A stretch of DNA of 64,000 nucleotides from Gp6-AA40 sp035571515 (GTDB lineage Bacteria > Acidobacteriota > Vicinamibacteria > Vicinamibacterales > UBA2999), in NCBI GenBank assembly GCA_035571515.1, contig DATNCQ010000042.1, positions 1 through 64,000 of the forward strand, written 5' to 3'. This document shows positions 33,190-42,628 of the stretch, piece after piece. Below the pieces are notes generated by a model. It was not told where the DNA came from, searched no databases, and saw nothing but the letters and a program-made list of their open reading frames with translations. A program made the position numbers and the translations under genes. Positions within the stretch are counted from its first letter, which is position 1. Every line of letters starts with the position of its first letter.

Positions 33190-33351
33190 CCAGCTCGCCC
33201 GGAACCCCGCCGACAGCCGATACGCGACCGTTCCCGCAGGCAGACTTCCGCCCGGCGCGATGACTTCTGTCTGCCGGGTGGTACCCCCTCGTACCTCGCG
33301 CAGAGACTCGGGCCCGTCTTGGAATGGTTCGCCGCTTGCACCGGCTCGCGC

Positions 33352-33405
33352 GCTTGCGCCTGCTCCGGCGCAAGCAGCGACAAACGCCTCCAAGCCCCCC
33401 GGAGG
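33352..33405 (+). promoter_or_regulatory. structured 5' leader: hairpin plus Shine-Dalgarno mask
   Basis: A perfect 9-bp hairpin (33352-33360 with 33367-33375, 'gcttgcgcc' / 'ggcgcaagc') is followed by 'cctcc' (33387-33391), which can pair with the ribosome site 'ggagg' (33401-33405) five bases before the galactose-oxidase ATG. The layout allows an on/off switch of translation. No riboswitch family is recognised. Confidence 0.5.
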
Positions 33406-33409
33406 ATAT

Positions 33410-35785
33410 ATGCGTGAGGTACGTACTAGAAGGCGTGTGGACGTACGGTCCATCGCCGCAGCGATGCTCGTCGCTGCCGCCATAGCCAGCTTCGGTCTCG
33501 ATCGCGTCGCCGCGCAGGCGCCGCCGAATGTTCAAGGACAGTGGGCCACGGCGTCGCTGCTGATGCCCATCAATCCCGTCCATATTGCGGTGACTCATAC
33601 GGGCACCGTGCTCGTGGTCGCCGGCTCGGGCAACGTCGCCACCGAGACGAATTTCCGCGCCGCCGTCTGGGATCTCGCGGCGGGCACCATCACCACGCAG
33701 CCCGTGGGGTGGGACATGTTCTGCAATGCCATCGTCGCGCTGCCGGACGGCCGCCTGCTCGTCAACGGCGGAACCCTGCAGTACGACCCGTTTCACGGGC
33801 AGCCGCGCAACACGGTGTTCGATCCGGCCCTCGGCGTCTTCAGCGACGTGCAGAACATGGCGCACGGACGCTGGTATCCGACCGTCACGGCACTCGGCGA
33901 CGGCCGCATCATGACGTTCTCGGGGCTCAACGAGACCGGCGGGACCAACTCCGCCGTCGAAATCTACACGCCGGGCACGGGATGGAGCGCGGAATTCGCC
34001 GCCGGCTGGACGCCGCCGCTCTATCCGCGCATGCACCTGCTGCCGGACGGACGCGTCTTCTACTCCGGATCGGGGACGGGTTCGAGGTTCTTCAACCCGG
34101 CGACGCATGCCTGGACCGGCGTCGTCGCGAACACGAACTACGCGAATGGCCGTATGTACGGCGCGTCGGTCCTGCTGCCGCTCACGCCGGCCAACGGCTA
34201 CAGGCCGCGCGTGATGATCATGGGCGGCGGAAGCCCGGCGACCGCGACTACCGAAATCATCGATCTCTCGGCGCCGACGCCGCAGTGGCAGTTCGGCCCC
34301 GCGATGTCGCAGCCGCGCATCGAGATGAACGCGACGATCCTGCCCAACGGCAAGGTGCTGGCGATGGGCGGGTCGCTCAACGACGAGGACGCGGCCACTG
34401 CAAGCCTGAACGCCGATCTCTACGACCCCGCGACCAACACCTTCTCACCTGCGGGCAGCAACAGCTTCGCGCGTCTCTATCACTCGGGCTCGCTGCTGCT
34501 GCCCGACGCGACCGTGATGCTGACGGGCGGCAACCCGGCGCGCGGCTCCTACGAGCAGCACACGGAGATCTATTCGCCCCCGTACCTGTTCAACAGCGAC
34601 GGCACCCGCGCCGCACGGCCGGCGATCACCGACGTGAGCCCGGCGGCGTTCAACTACGGCGGCTCCTTCCAGGTGTTCACGCCTGCCGCTGCCAGCATCG
34701 GCTCTGTCGTGCTGATGCGCCCCGGCGCGGCGACGCACGCCTTCGACATGGAGCAGCGCCTCGTCGGCCTGTCGTTCACCGCGGGCGCGGGCGTCCTCAA
34801 CGTGACGGCGCCGCCCAACGGCAACATCGCGCCGCCGGGCTATTACATGCTCTTCGCGCTGACCTCCGGCGGCGTTCCGTCGGTCGCGACGTTCGTGCAC
34901 CTGTCCGCCGGCGCGCCGAACCAGGCGCCGACGGCGACGATCACGAACCCGGCCTCGAACGTCTCTATCAACGCGGGCCAGTCGGTGTCGTTCGCGGGCA
35001 GCGGCAGCGATCCTGACGGGACCATCAACGCGTATGCGTGGACGTTCCCCGGCGGCACGCCTTCGTCGAGCAACGTGGCGACCCCGGGCAACGTGACCTA
35101 CGCCACCGCTGGGACCTACACGGCGTCGTTCACGGTGACCGACAACGGCGGGCTGAAGAGTCCTGCCGCAACGAGGACGCTTACGGTGCGCGATTTCTCG
35201 CTCTCCGCGACCCCCTCGTCGCAGGCGGTCTCTCCGGGTGGCAGCGCGAGCTATACGGCGACGGTGGGCGCACTCTCGGGCTTCGCCGGAACCGTCACGT
35301 TCGGCGTCACCGGTCTTCCGTCCGGTGCCACCGCGTCATTCACCCCCGCCTCGGTGACGGGGTCGGGTTCGTCGACACTCAACGTGACGACGAGCGGGAC
35401 GACGCCGCAGGGGAATTACGCGCTGACGATTACCGGCACGAGCGGATCGCTGAGCCACAGCGTCAACGTGACGCTCGCCGTGAACGGCGATTTCTCGATT
35501 ACCGCGTCGCCGTCCAGCGTGACGGTGGCGCGCGACGGCACGGCCACCTACACGGTGACGATCGCGGCCGGCGCCGGGTTCTCCGGCACGGTGACGCTCT
35601 CGGCGAGCGGGTTGCCGAGAGGCGCCACGGCCACGTTCGCCCCCGCCTCGGTGGTGAATGCCGGGACGTCCGTGTTCACGGTGAACACGAAGAAGAACAC
35701 CCCGCGCGGGACTTCCGTGCTGATCGTCAACGGGACGAGCGGCAACCGCGTCCATTCGGCGAGCGTCACCCTCGTCGTGCAGTAG
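33410..35785 (+). CDS. galactose-oxidase-like radical copper oxidase with PKD and Ig-like repeats
   Basis: The protein has 791 residues with a long signal peptide to about residue 36. Residues about 40-470 are a Kelch propeller with a DUF1929-like early-set domain. The ligands of galactose oxidase are all in place: C105 ('DMFCNAI') and Y156 ('RWYPT'), which would form the thioether-linked radical cofactor, then Y357-H358 ('RLYHSGS') and H443 ('THAFDME'). Residues about 505-600 are a PKD domain. Two Ig-like repeats ('DFSLSATPSSQAVSPGGSAS', 'DFSITASPSSVTVARDGTAT') end the chain. It should oxidise an alcohol or aldehyde outside the cell, making H2O2. Confidence 0.9.
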   Translation: MREVRTRRRVDVRSIAAAMLVAAAIASFGLDRVAAQAPPNVQGQWATASLLMPINPVHIAVTHTGTVLVVAGSGNVATETNFRAAVWDLAAGTITTQPVGWDMFCNAIVALPDGRLLVNGGTLQYDPFHGQPRNTVFDPALGVFSDVQNMAHGRWYPTVTALGDGRIMTFSGLNETGGTNSAVEIYTPGTGWSAEFAAGWTPPLYPRMHLLPDGRVFYSGSGTGSRFFNPATHAWTGVVANTNYANGRMYGASVLLPLTPANGYRPRVMIMGGGSPATATTEIIDLSAPTPQWQFGPAMSQPRIEMNATILPNGKVLAMGGSLNDEDAATASLNADLYDPATNTFSPAGSNSFARLYHSGSLLLPDATVMLTGGNPARGSYEQHTEIYSPPYLFNSDGTRAARPAITDVSPAAFNYGGSFQVFTPAAASIGSVVLMRPGAATHAFDMEQRLVGLSFTAGAGVLNVTAPPNGNIAPPGYYMLFALTSGGVPSVATFVHLSAGAPNQAPTATITNPASNVSINAGQSVSFAGSGSDPDGTINAYAWTFPGGTPSSSNVATPGNVTYATAGTYTASFTVTDNGGLKSPAATRTLTVRDFSLSATPSSQAVSPGGSASYTATVGALSGFAGTVTFGVTGLPSGATASFTPASVTGSGSSTLNVTTSGTTPQGNYALTITGTSGSLSHSVNVTLAVNGDFSITASPSSVTVARDGTATYTVTIAAGAGFSGTVTLSASGLPRGATATFAPASVVNAGTSVFTVNTKKNTPRGTSVLIVNGTSGNRVHSASVTLVVQ

Positions 35786-35791
35786 CGCGAC

Positions 35792-36907
35792 ATGGGGATC
35801 TCTCGCAGGGTTCTGCTTCGACGTATCGGGGCGGCCGCGGCGGGTGCCGCGGCCATCCCGGCGCTCGCCGAGGCGTCGACTCGGCCGTCCGGACCCATTC
35901 GCCTGGACCGGAACGAAAACCCGTACGGCCCCTCACCCGGCGCGATCGCGGCGATGCTGGACGCGGTGCGCACCGCGTCCAATCGCTATCCGGGCGCCGA
36001 TGCGCAGGCGTTGCGGGCGGCGATAGCCCGGCGTCATCGCGTCTCTCAGGACCAGGTCGTCCTCGGCTGCGGATCGACGGAAATCCTGCGCATGGCGGCG
36101 AGCGCATTCCTCGCCGCCCGCAAGACGCTCGTCGTGGCGCGGCCGTCCTTCGAGCCGATGAGCGAGTGCGCGCGGCGCGTGGGCGCCGAGGCCGTCGCCG
36201 TCCCGCTGACGCGCGACTACGGCCACGACCTCACCGCGATGCTCGCGCGGTGCGATGCGTCGACGGGCCTCGTCTACATCTGCAATCCCAACAACCCGAC
36301 AGGCACGCTGACGAACCGGCGTGACCTGGAACGGTTCATTCGCGAGGTTCCGGCGAACGCGTATGTACTGATCGACGAGGCCTATCATCAGTACGTTGGC
36401 CAGTCGTCCGACCACGTGTCGTTCGCCGATCGGCCCGTCAACGATGGCCGCGTCATCGTCGCGCGGACCTTCTCCACCATCTTCGGCCTGGCGGGACTGC
36501 GCGTCGGCTATGCGGTGACGTCGCCGGAGACGGCGCGCCTGCTGGCCGGGAGCGGTCTCGTGGAGAACGTGAACAGCGTCGGGGCACGGGCCGCGATCGC
36601 GGCCATCGACGATGCCGATCACCTGCGCCTGAGCGTCGTCCAGAACACCGACGACCGCCAGGAATTCATCAACCAGTGCCACGCGCGGATGCTGAAGCCG
36701 ATCGACTCCGTCGCCAATTTCCTGATGATGAACGCCGGCATGCCGGCGGTGCAGGTGATCGAGCACTTCAGGACGAACAACGTCCTGATCGCGCCGCCCA
36801 TCGCCGGGTTCGAGATGTTCGTCCGCGTGTCGCTCGGCACGCCGGCGGAGATGACCGAGTTCTGGCGCGTGTGGGATCTGATGCCGGTGCGCAAGACCGC
36901 AATGTAG
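35792..36907 (+). CDS. Tat-exported HisC-like aminotransferase homologue lacking the PLP lysine
   Basis: The protein has 371 residues with a twin-arginine leader 'SRRVLLRRIGAAAAG' at 4-18. The fold-type I pattern of histidinol-phosphate aminotransferase is intact: 'LDRNENPYGPSP' (38-49), 'YICNPNNPTGTL' (162-173) and D195 in 'VLIDEAYHQY'. The PLP lysine motif 'RTFSK' reads 'RTFSTIFGLAGLRVGY', with Thr229 (acc) in place of Lys. Transamination by the normal mechanism is therefore unlikely. It starts 6 bp after the galactose-oxidase-like gene, so the two should be made together and exported by different routes. Confidence 0.88.
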   Translation: MGISRRVLLRRIGAAAAGAAAIPALAEASTRPSGPIRLDRNENPYGPSPGAIAAMLDAVRTASNRYPGADAQALRAAIARRHRVSQDQVVLGCGSTEILRMAASAFLAARKTLVVARPSFEPMSECARRVGAEAVAVPLTRDYGHDLTAMLARCDASTGLVYICNPNNPTGTLTNRRDLERFIREVPANAYVLIDEAYHQYVGQSSDHVSFADRPVNDGRVIVARTFSTIFGLAGLRVGYAVTSPETARLLAGSGLVENVNSVGARAAIAAIDDADHLRLSVVQNTDDRQEFINQCHARMLKPIDSVANFLMMNAGMPAVQVIEHFRTNNVLIAPPIAGFEMFVRVSLGTPAEMTEFWRVWDLMPVRKTAM

Positions 36908-36948
36908 GCGCCTCCACTACTGAACGTTCACGGCTGGTCCGCCTCACG

Positions 36949-36975
36949 GCATCCGGTGAGCTCTTCACCGGATGC
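36949..36975 (+). terminator. intrinsic-type hairpin after the aminotransferase-like gene
   Basis: 'gcatccggtga' and 'tcaccggatgc' form a perfect 11-bp stem with a 5-base loop, 42 bp after the stop. No U-run follows, so it may be a terminator or an mRNA end-protecting hairpin. The rest of 36976-37177 shows no other feature. Confidence 0.55.
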
Positions 36976-37177
36976 TGCGACCGTCGAGCGTGACCGGCAC
37001 GCGGCACATCGCGAACGATTGGACGCAACGTTGTGTCGTCGGCTGCGTCGCCACATGGACGGTGCGCTCGCCGGCGCCTTCGCGTTCGGACGCCCTTGAC
37101 GGCGGCAGCACGGCGGCGCGATTGCCGCTCACAGCATTCCGTCACCACCGGGGCCGGGCGTTTGCAGCTCCACGGCC

Positions 37178-38596
37178 ATGACTCTGAAACAAACTCGTAC
37201 CGCTCGGTGCACGCGCGTCGTGCTGGCGGCGATCTGTGCCGCGGCGATCGCGCCCGGCGATTCCGTCGCCCTCGCGCTGTACCTGCCGCAAGCGGACGCG
37301 CAGGCGTCCCCGGCCGCCGTCGAAGTCTCGAGCATTCCGTCCGATCAACTCGATTCGCTCGTCGCGCCGATTGCGCTCTATCCGGACCCGCTGCTGGCGC
37401 AGACGCTCGCGGCCTCCACCTATCCGCTGGAACTGATGCAGCTGCAGCAGTGGCTGGCGAAGAACCCGGGGCTGAAGGACAAGGCGCTGGCCGATGCCGT
37501 CGCCAGGCAACCGTGGGACCCGAGTGTCCAGGCGATGGCGGCGGTGCCTGGCGTCGTCAAGTGGCTGTCCGACGACATCCAGTGGACGACAGACCTGGGC
37601 AACGCGTTTCTCGCGCAGCAGAACGACGTGATGAATGCCGTCCAGCGGATGCGCGCGAAGGCGCAGAACACCGGCAACCTCGAGTCGACGTCGCAGCAGA
37701 CGGTGCAGACGCAGGTGATCGAAAGCAAAGAAGTGATCGTGATCGAGCAGGCCGATCCGCAGGTCGTCTACGTTCCCTCGTACAACCCGACCGTCGTGTA
37801 CGGTCCGCCCGTCTATCCCTATCCACCGATCTACTACCCGCCGGCCGGTTATTACGCCGCGGGCGCGGCGATCTCGTTCGGCGTCGGCGTGGCGATGGGC
37901 GCCGCGTGGGGCGGCGGATGGGGCTGGGGCGCCGGCTGGGGCAACAACGACATCAATATCAACAGCAACAACAACTTCAATCGCAACTCGAACATCAACA
38001 GCAACCGCGCCGGAAACAGGAGCGGCAGCTGGCAGCACAATGCGGCGCATCGCGGCGGCGCGCCGTATCGGGATCGCGCGACCGCCAACCGCTACGGCGG
38101 GACCGCGCGTGGCGACTCGCTGGCGAACCGGCAGGCGGGCGCGCGGCAACAGGTGTCCCGAGAGGGCGGAAACCTGCGCAGCAACGCCGTTGGCACGACC
38201 GGCGCGGGCAGCCGCGCGGCCGCCGGCGGCCTGGGTGACCGGGCAGCCGCAGGTGGCCTCGGCGATCGCGCCGGCGCAGGCGGCCTCGGCGATCGCGCTG
38301 GCAGTGGCGGTCTTTCGAACCGCGCCGGCAGCGCCGGCAGCGGTCAATTCGGCAATCGCGCATCCGGCGGCGGAGCCGACCGCGTCGGCACGCGTGATGT
38401 CTCGAGGGGCGGTGGCGGCGGTGGCGCCTTCGGCGGAGGCTCCGATCGGTTCAGCGGAACGAGCGCGCGCGCGAGCAGCAGTCGCGGGTCGTCCAGCATG
38501 CGATCGAGCGGCAGCCGCAGCGGCGGCTTCAGCGGCGGCGGTGGCGGCGGACGGTCACGCGGCGGCGGCGGCTCGCGCGGTGGTGGCCGCCGATGA
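37178..38596 (+). CDS. DUF3300 secreted protein with Gly/Ser/Arg-rich repeat tail
   Basis: The protein has 472 residues with a signal peptide (1-42). DUF3300 spans about 55-200 ('LVAPIALYPDPLLAQTLAAS', 'QQWLAKNPGLKDKALADAVA', 'QWTTDLGNAFLAQQNDVMNA'). Next come the 'VVYVPSYNPTVVYGPP' segment, a Gly-Trp patch, and Asn-rich and Gly-Asp-Arg-Ala repeats ('GGLGDRAAAGGLGDRAGAG'). The C-terminus is an RGG-like tail. The stop overlaps the DUF2950 frame, and the two domains are usual neighbours. Envelope location. Function unknown. Confidence 0.9.
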   Translation: MTLKQTRTARCTRVVLAAICAAAIAPGDSVALALYLPQADAQASPAAVEVSSIPSDQLDSLVAPIALYPDPLLAQTLAASTYPLELMQLQQWLAKNPGLKDKALADAVARQPWDPSVQAMAAVPGVVKWLSDDIQWTTDLGNAFLAQQNDVMNAVQRMRAKAQNTGNLESTSQQTVQTQVIESKEVIVIEQADPQVVYVPSYNPTVVYGPPVYPYPPIYYPPAGYYAAGAAISFGVGVAMGAAWGGGWGWGAGWGNNDININSNNNFNRNSNINSNRAGNRSGSWQHNAAHRGGAPYRDRATANRYGGTARGDSLANRQAGARQQVSREGGNLRSNAVGTTGAGSRAAAGGLGDRAAAGGLGDRAGAGGLGDRAGSGGLSNRAGSAGSGQFGNRASGGGADRVGTRDVSRGGGGGGAFGGGSDRFSGTSARASSSRGSSSMRSSGSRSGGFSGGGGGGRSRGGGGSRGGGRR

Positions 38597-38634
38597 CGTG
38601 CGAACGCCTCAGACACATGACGAGGAGCACGACC

Positions 38635-39555
38635 ATGAAGACAGCAGCAGTGATCTGGGTGTGCCTGACGACAACGGTCCTCGCCGCCGGCACCCCCATC
38701 AGGAGCTTCGACACCCCGCAGCAGGCGGCCGATGCGCTCGTCGCGGCGGCACGGGAGTTCGACACGGCGGCGCTCGAACGGATGTTCGGCCCTGAATTCA
38801 AGGACGTCGTCCTCTCGGGCGAGGCCGCGCAGGATCGGCAGCGCGCGGCCGACTTCGTCGCCAAAGCCGGTGAGAAGCAGAACGTGTCGGTCGACGCGAA
38901 GACCAGGACTCGCGCGACGCTGCTCGTCGGCAACGACGACTGGCCGTTCCCGATCCCGCTCGTGAAGCGCGGCGCCAAGTGGTCGTTCGACACCGCGGCG
39001 GGGCGCCAGGAGATCCGCTACCGGCGCATCGGCGCCAACGAGCTGGACGCGATGCAGATCTGCCACGGCTACGTCGAGGCGCAGCACGAGTACGCGCTGC
39101 AGAAGCGCGAGGGGTTCGACGTGAACCAGTACGCGCAGCGCATCATCAGCACGCCCGGCACGCAGGACGGCCTCGCGTGGAGGAACGCCGACGGCACCTG
39201 GGACGGCCCGGTGGGCGAGAAGGTCGCGCACGCGATCGCGCAGGGCTACGAGAAGCGGACCGAGCCGTACCACGGCTACCTCTTCAAGGTCCTGAAGGGC
39301 CAGGGGCCGGCGGCGCCGCTCGGGCAGCTGGACTTCGTCGTCAACGGTGTGATGATCGGCGGCTTTGCTTTGGTCGCCGCTCCCGCGCAGTACGGTCTGA
39401 CCGGCGTCAAGACCTTCATCGTCAGCCACGACGGCGTGGTCTACGAGAAGGACTTCGGCGCGGCGACGATGGACGAATTCGCGAAGATGGAGCGCTTCAA
39501 CCCGGACAGGACGTGGACGCCTGTCGCTGACAAGAGTCTGGACGCCCGTCGCTGA
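38635..39555 (+). CDS. DUF2950 family secreted protein
   Basis: The protein has 306 residues from the ATG at 38635, with 'GAGGAG' 9 bp upstream and a signal peptide ('TAAVIWVCLTTTVLAAG'). 'FDTPQQAADALVAAAREFDT' opens the domain, and 'QEIRYRRIGANELDAMQICH' and 'PYHGYLFKVLKGQGPAAP' are DUF2950 signatures. It pairs with DUF3300 directly upstream. Its function in the envelope is not known. Confidence 0.9.
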   Translation: MKTAAVIWVCLTTTVLAAGTPIRSFDTPQQAADALVAAAREFDTAALERMFGPEFKDVVLSGEAAQDRQRAADFVAKAGEKQNVSVDAKTRTRATLLVGNDDWPFPIPLVKRGAKWSFDTAAGRQEIRYRRIGANELDAMQICHGYVEAQHEYALQKREGFDVNQYAQRIISTPGTQDGLAWRNADGTWDGPVGEKVAHAIAQGYEKRTEPYHGYLFKVLKGQGPAAPLGQLDFVVNGVMIGGFALVAAPAQYGLTGVKTFIVSHDGVVYEKDFGAATMDEFAKMERFNPDRTWTPVADKSLDARR

Positions 39556-39569
39556 CGAGAGCGAACGTG

Positions 39570-39600
39570 CGGCGCGCGGGCCACGAAGGCCCGCGCGCCG
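39570..39600. terminator. strong bidirectional hairpin terminator
   Basis: A perfect 13-bp stem (39570-39582 with 39588-39600, 'cggcgcgcgggcc' / 'ggcccgcgcgccg') with a 5-base loop lies between convergent genes, 7 bp before the stop of the Ig-repeat gene. It can serve both strands. Confidence 0.75.
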
Positions 39601-39607
39601 CTGTGGA

Positions 39608-42600
39608 TCACCGTACGTCGACCGAGACCGATGACGTGCCCGACAGCGTGAACGTGCACGTCCTCGTCTTGTTCCCGCCGGTCGAGCACGCGCCCGACCA
39701 GATCGCGTCCCTCCCGTTCGAGACGCTCAGCGTGATCGATGTTCCCGTGGTGAACGACGCCGAACCCGAACTGCCGACGGCGACGTTGATGCCGGCGGGG
39801 CTCGAGGTCACGCGCTCGCCGCTGCGGCCCGTTGCGCTCACGGTCAGCGTCGCCCCCTGACCCGGAGGCGGAGGCGGGGGCGCCGAGGCATTCACGGTCA
39901 ACCCGGCCGTCCGCGTCGCGCCTCCCCACGCTGCCGAGATCGTCGCCGTCGTCGAGCTGGTCACCGACGTGGTCGTGATCGTAAACGTCGCGCTCGTCGC
40001 GCCGGCGGGCACGGTCACGCTGGCCGGCACCGTTGCCGCGCTCGAATTGTCGGAGAGCGACACCGCTGCTCCGCCGGCTGGGGCCGCGGCGCTCAACGAC
40101 ACCGTGCCCATCGACGAGTTGCCGCCGACGACCGAGCTCGGGTTGACCGAGACCGACGACAGCGTCGGCCCGGTCGTTCCCGACGGATTGAGCGTCAGCG
40201 TCGCGCTCTTCGTGACGTTCTGATACGTCGCGGAGATGTTCACCGTCGAGACGGCTGTCACCTGCGCGGTGTTGACCGTGAACGTCGCGCTCCTCTGACC
40301 CGCGGGAACGGCGACGCTGAGCGGCACCGTCGCCAGCACCGTGTTGCTGCTCGCGAGCGAGACGACCGCATTCCCGTTTGGAGCGGCCGATTGCAGCGTC
40401 ACCGTTGCAGTGGACGACGTGCCGCCGGTCACGGTGCTGGGATTGAGCGTCACCGAAGACACCGCGGTCGACACCATGACGAACAGCGTCGTGTTGACGC
40501 TCGTTCCGCCCGCGGAGGCGGTGATCACCACCCCGGTCGTCTGCGTCACCGGCTGCGTGTTGGCCGTGAAGTTCACGGTCGTCTGACCTGCCGGCACCGT
40601 GACGCTGGCAGGTACCGTCACCAGCGACGTATTCGCGCTCGAGAGCGCCACCACAAGCCCGCCGCTCGGCGCAGGACCACCCAGTCCCACCGTTCCGGTG
40701 ATCGGAAAGCCGCCCTGTGCGTTGCCGTTGAACAACACGTACGACAGCAGCGGGAACAGCGTCATGTCCGCAGCGAAGGACGAGCCGTTGTATGCGCCCG
40801 AGATGCGGACGCTGGTCGTCGCCGTCACGGAACTGGTACCGATTGGGAACGATGCGCTCGCTTGACCGGCGGGCACGGTCACGCTTGCCGGGATGGTCAC
40901 GGGAACGGTCCCCGTGCCGCCATTCGAGAACGCCTTCGAGAGCGTGACCACCGCACCGCCTGACGGCGCGGCGCTGCTCAACGTCACCGTTCCCGTCGAT
41001 GATGCGCCGCCGACCAGATCGACCGGGTTGATGTTCAAACCATTGATGCCGGTCGGTCCGCCAGCCGTGATGAGCAGCAGCGCCTGCTGTCCTGGACTCC
41101 CCGCGAGGCCCGCGAAGATGTTCATGTTGAACTGCGAGCTCACGGCGAAGGTCTTGATCGTGAAGGTCGCGCTGGTGGCGCCTGCCGGGACGGTGACGCT
41201 GCTCGGCATCTGCGCAACGGTTGAAGGCGCCGGCGTCGAGAGCGCGACGACGGTGGCGCCGCTTTGCGGCGCGCTCAGCGTCACGGTGCCAATCGACGAG
41301 TTGCCGCCGACGACGCTCGATGGGTTCACCGACACGCTCTGCAGCACGGGCGGTGGAGGCGCGGCCCGTACGGTGAGGACGCCGCTGAAGCGGTAACGCC
41401 CGTCGGTGGCGGTCACGGTCACGTCGGTGTCGACGCTGGCCGCCCGCGTGGCGATCGACGCCTGGAATCCGAACAGGTTGCTGCTCGCGGGCGCCGTGAA
41501 CGTCTGCGCCGGCACGATGTCGGGGTGATCGCTCGTCACCGTGAACGTCGGTCCTCCCGTACGCGAGAGACCGCTCATGTCGATCTGTCCGATCGTGCTG
41601 TCGCCGCCGGTGATGGGATTGAAGCCGGTGATCAGGAAGTCGCCGAGGGTCGGTATCGGCGCCGCGGGCGCGGGGTTGGGCGGAAGCATCACGAGCCACC
41701 GCTGCCCCGCCCTCCCGTTCGTGATCAGGAACGGCGGGATCGACGCGTTGTACCAGAAGCCTCCGACGTCCACGAACTGGATCGCCGGTACATACGATGT
41801 CGCGACGTCGAACGGAACGGTCGTCGCGCCGGTCGTGAAGGTGATGCCGTTATGCGGGAAGCTGGATGAATTGAAGTTCGGGTCGAGGAGCCGGGGAACG
41901 CCCACGTCCTGGTCCTGGCCCTGCCCCGCCGGAGTCTCGTTCACGATCGTGGCGGGCACGCGGTCGCCGCTGACGATGACGTTGCGGCTGAGCGCGACCG
42001 AGTTGGGACCGGCGGTCGCGCACGAGTCGTGGAACGTCGAGCCCGTGGGAGGCACGCGGCGGCAGCCGAGGCTGCACTCCTGGTGGAACGTGCAGGTGCC
42101 GATCCCGGTCCCCTGCGCCGGAGAGCAGCTGTAGAGGATCCCCTGGTTCCCGCCGATGGGCGCGATGCCGCCGCACATCAACCCGTCCCACTGAAATCTG
42201 GCGCCCGCCTGGGAGCCGCTCGAAAAGTCCGGGGGCCGTGGTTGCGCGGTGACGGTCATGATGGCGTTGCGCGTCGTGCCGCCAGCCGACGCGCTGATCG
42301 TGGCGTCGAACTGGAGCCCGCTGTACGCGCGGTACCCGGGGTTGGTCGCGACGGTGAAGGTCCCTGTCGATTGGCCGGCAGCCACCGTCATCGACGGCAG
42401 CGACGCTGCGAGCTCGACGAGCGAGCTTGCGAGCGTGACCACCGCGCCGCCGGCCGGCGCGGGCGCGCTCAGCGTGACGGTGCACGTGGCCGAATCGCCG
42501 CTGCCGCCGGCGATCACCGACGGGCTGCACGTGAGGTTGCTTGCGGTTTGTGCCTGGACTGGGGAAGTACCGAGAAGGGATGCTGTCAGTACAAGGCCGA

Positions 42601-42628
42601 CAGCAGCGATCGACACGTTCAGCTTCAC
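39608..42628 (-). CDS. large secreted Ig-like repeat protein
   Basis: The protein has 1006 residues with a signal peptide (1-27). After an N-terminal Cys-rich insert (about 150-230) the body is built of about seven repeats of 85-95 residues with the motif 'SVNPSSVVGGNSSIGTVTLS' ... 'VPASVTVPAGATSATFTI'. These are Ig-like/Calx-beta-type sandwiches. The C-terminal 60 residues ('ATLTVSATGRSGERVTSSPA') end in 'SSVSVDVR' without a sorting motif. It is probably an adhesin or a surface scaffold. 'AGGAGG' precedes the ATG. The 218-bp leader to 42846 shows no other gene. Confidence 0.85.
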   Translation of the reverse strand: MKLNVSIAAVGLVLTASLLGTSPVQAQTASNLTCSPSVIAGGSGDSATCTVTLSAPAPAGGAVVTLASSLVELAASLPSMTVAAGQSTGTFTVATNPGYRAYSGLQFDATISASAGGTTRNAIMTVTAQPRPPDFSSGSQAGARFQWDGLMCGGIAPIGGNQGILYSCSPAQGTGIGTCTFHQECSLGCRRVPPTGSTFHDSCATAGPNSVALSRNVIVSGDRVPATIVNETPAGQGQDQDVGVPRLLDPNFNSSSFPHNGITFTTGATTVPFDVATSYVPAIQFVDVGGFWYNASIPPFLITNGRAGQRWLVMLPPNPAPAAPIPTLGDFLITGFNPITGGDSTIGQIDMSGLSRTGGPTFTVTSDHPDIVPAQTFTAPASSNLFGFQASIATRAASVDTDVTVTATDGRYRFSGVLTVRAAPPPPVLQSVSVNPSSVVGGNSSIGTVTLSAPQSGATVVALSTPAPSTVAQMPSSVTVPAGATSATFTIKTFAVSSQFNMNIFAGLAGSPGQQALLLITAGGPTGINGLNINPVDLVGGASSTGTVTLSSAAPSGGAVVTLSKAFSNGGTGTVPVTIPASVTVPAGQASASFPIGTSSVTATTSVRISGAYNGSSFAADMTLFPLLSYVLFNGNAQGGFPITGTVGLGGPAPSGGLVVALSSANTSLVTVPASVTVPAGQTTVNFTANTQPVTQTTGVVITASAGGTSVNTTLFVMVSTAVSSVTLNPSTVTGGTSSTATVTLQSAAPNGNAVVSLASSNTVLATVPLSVAVPAGQRSATFTVNTAQVTAVSTVNISATYQNVTKSATLTLNPSGTTGPTLSSVSVNPSSVVGGNSSMGTVSLSAAAPAGGAAVSLSDNSSAATVPASVTVPAGATSATFTITTTSVTSSTTATISAAWGGATRTAGLTVNASAPPPPPPGQGATLTVSATGRSGERVTSSPAGINVAVGSSGSASFTTGTSITLSVSNGRDAIWSGACSTGGNKTRTCTFTLSGTSSVSVDVR

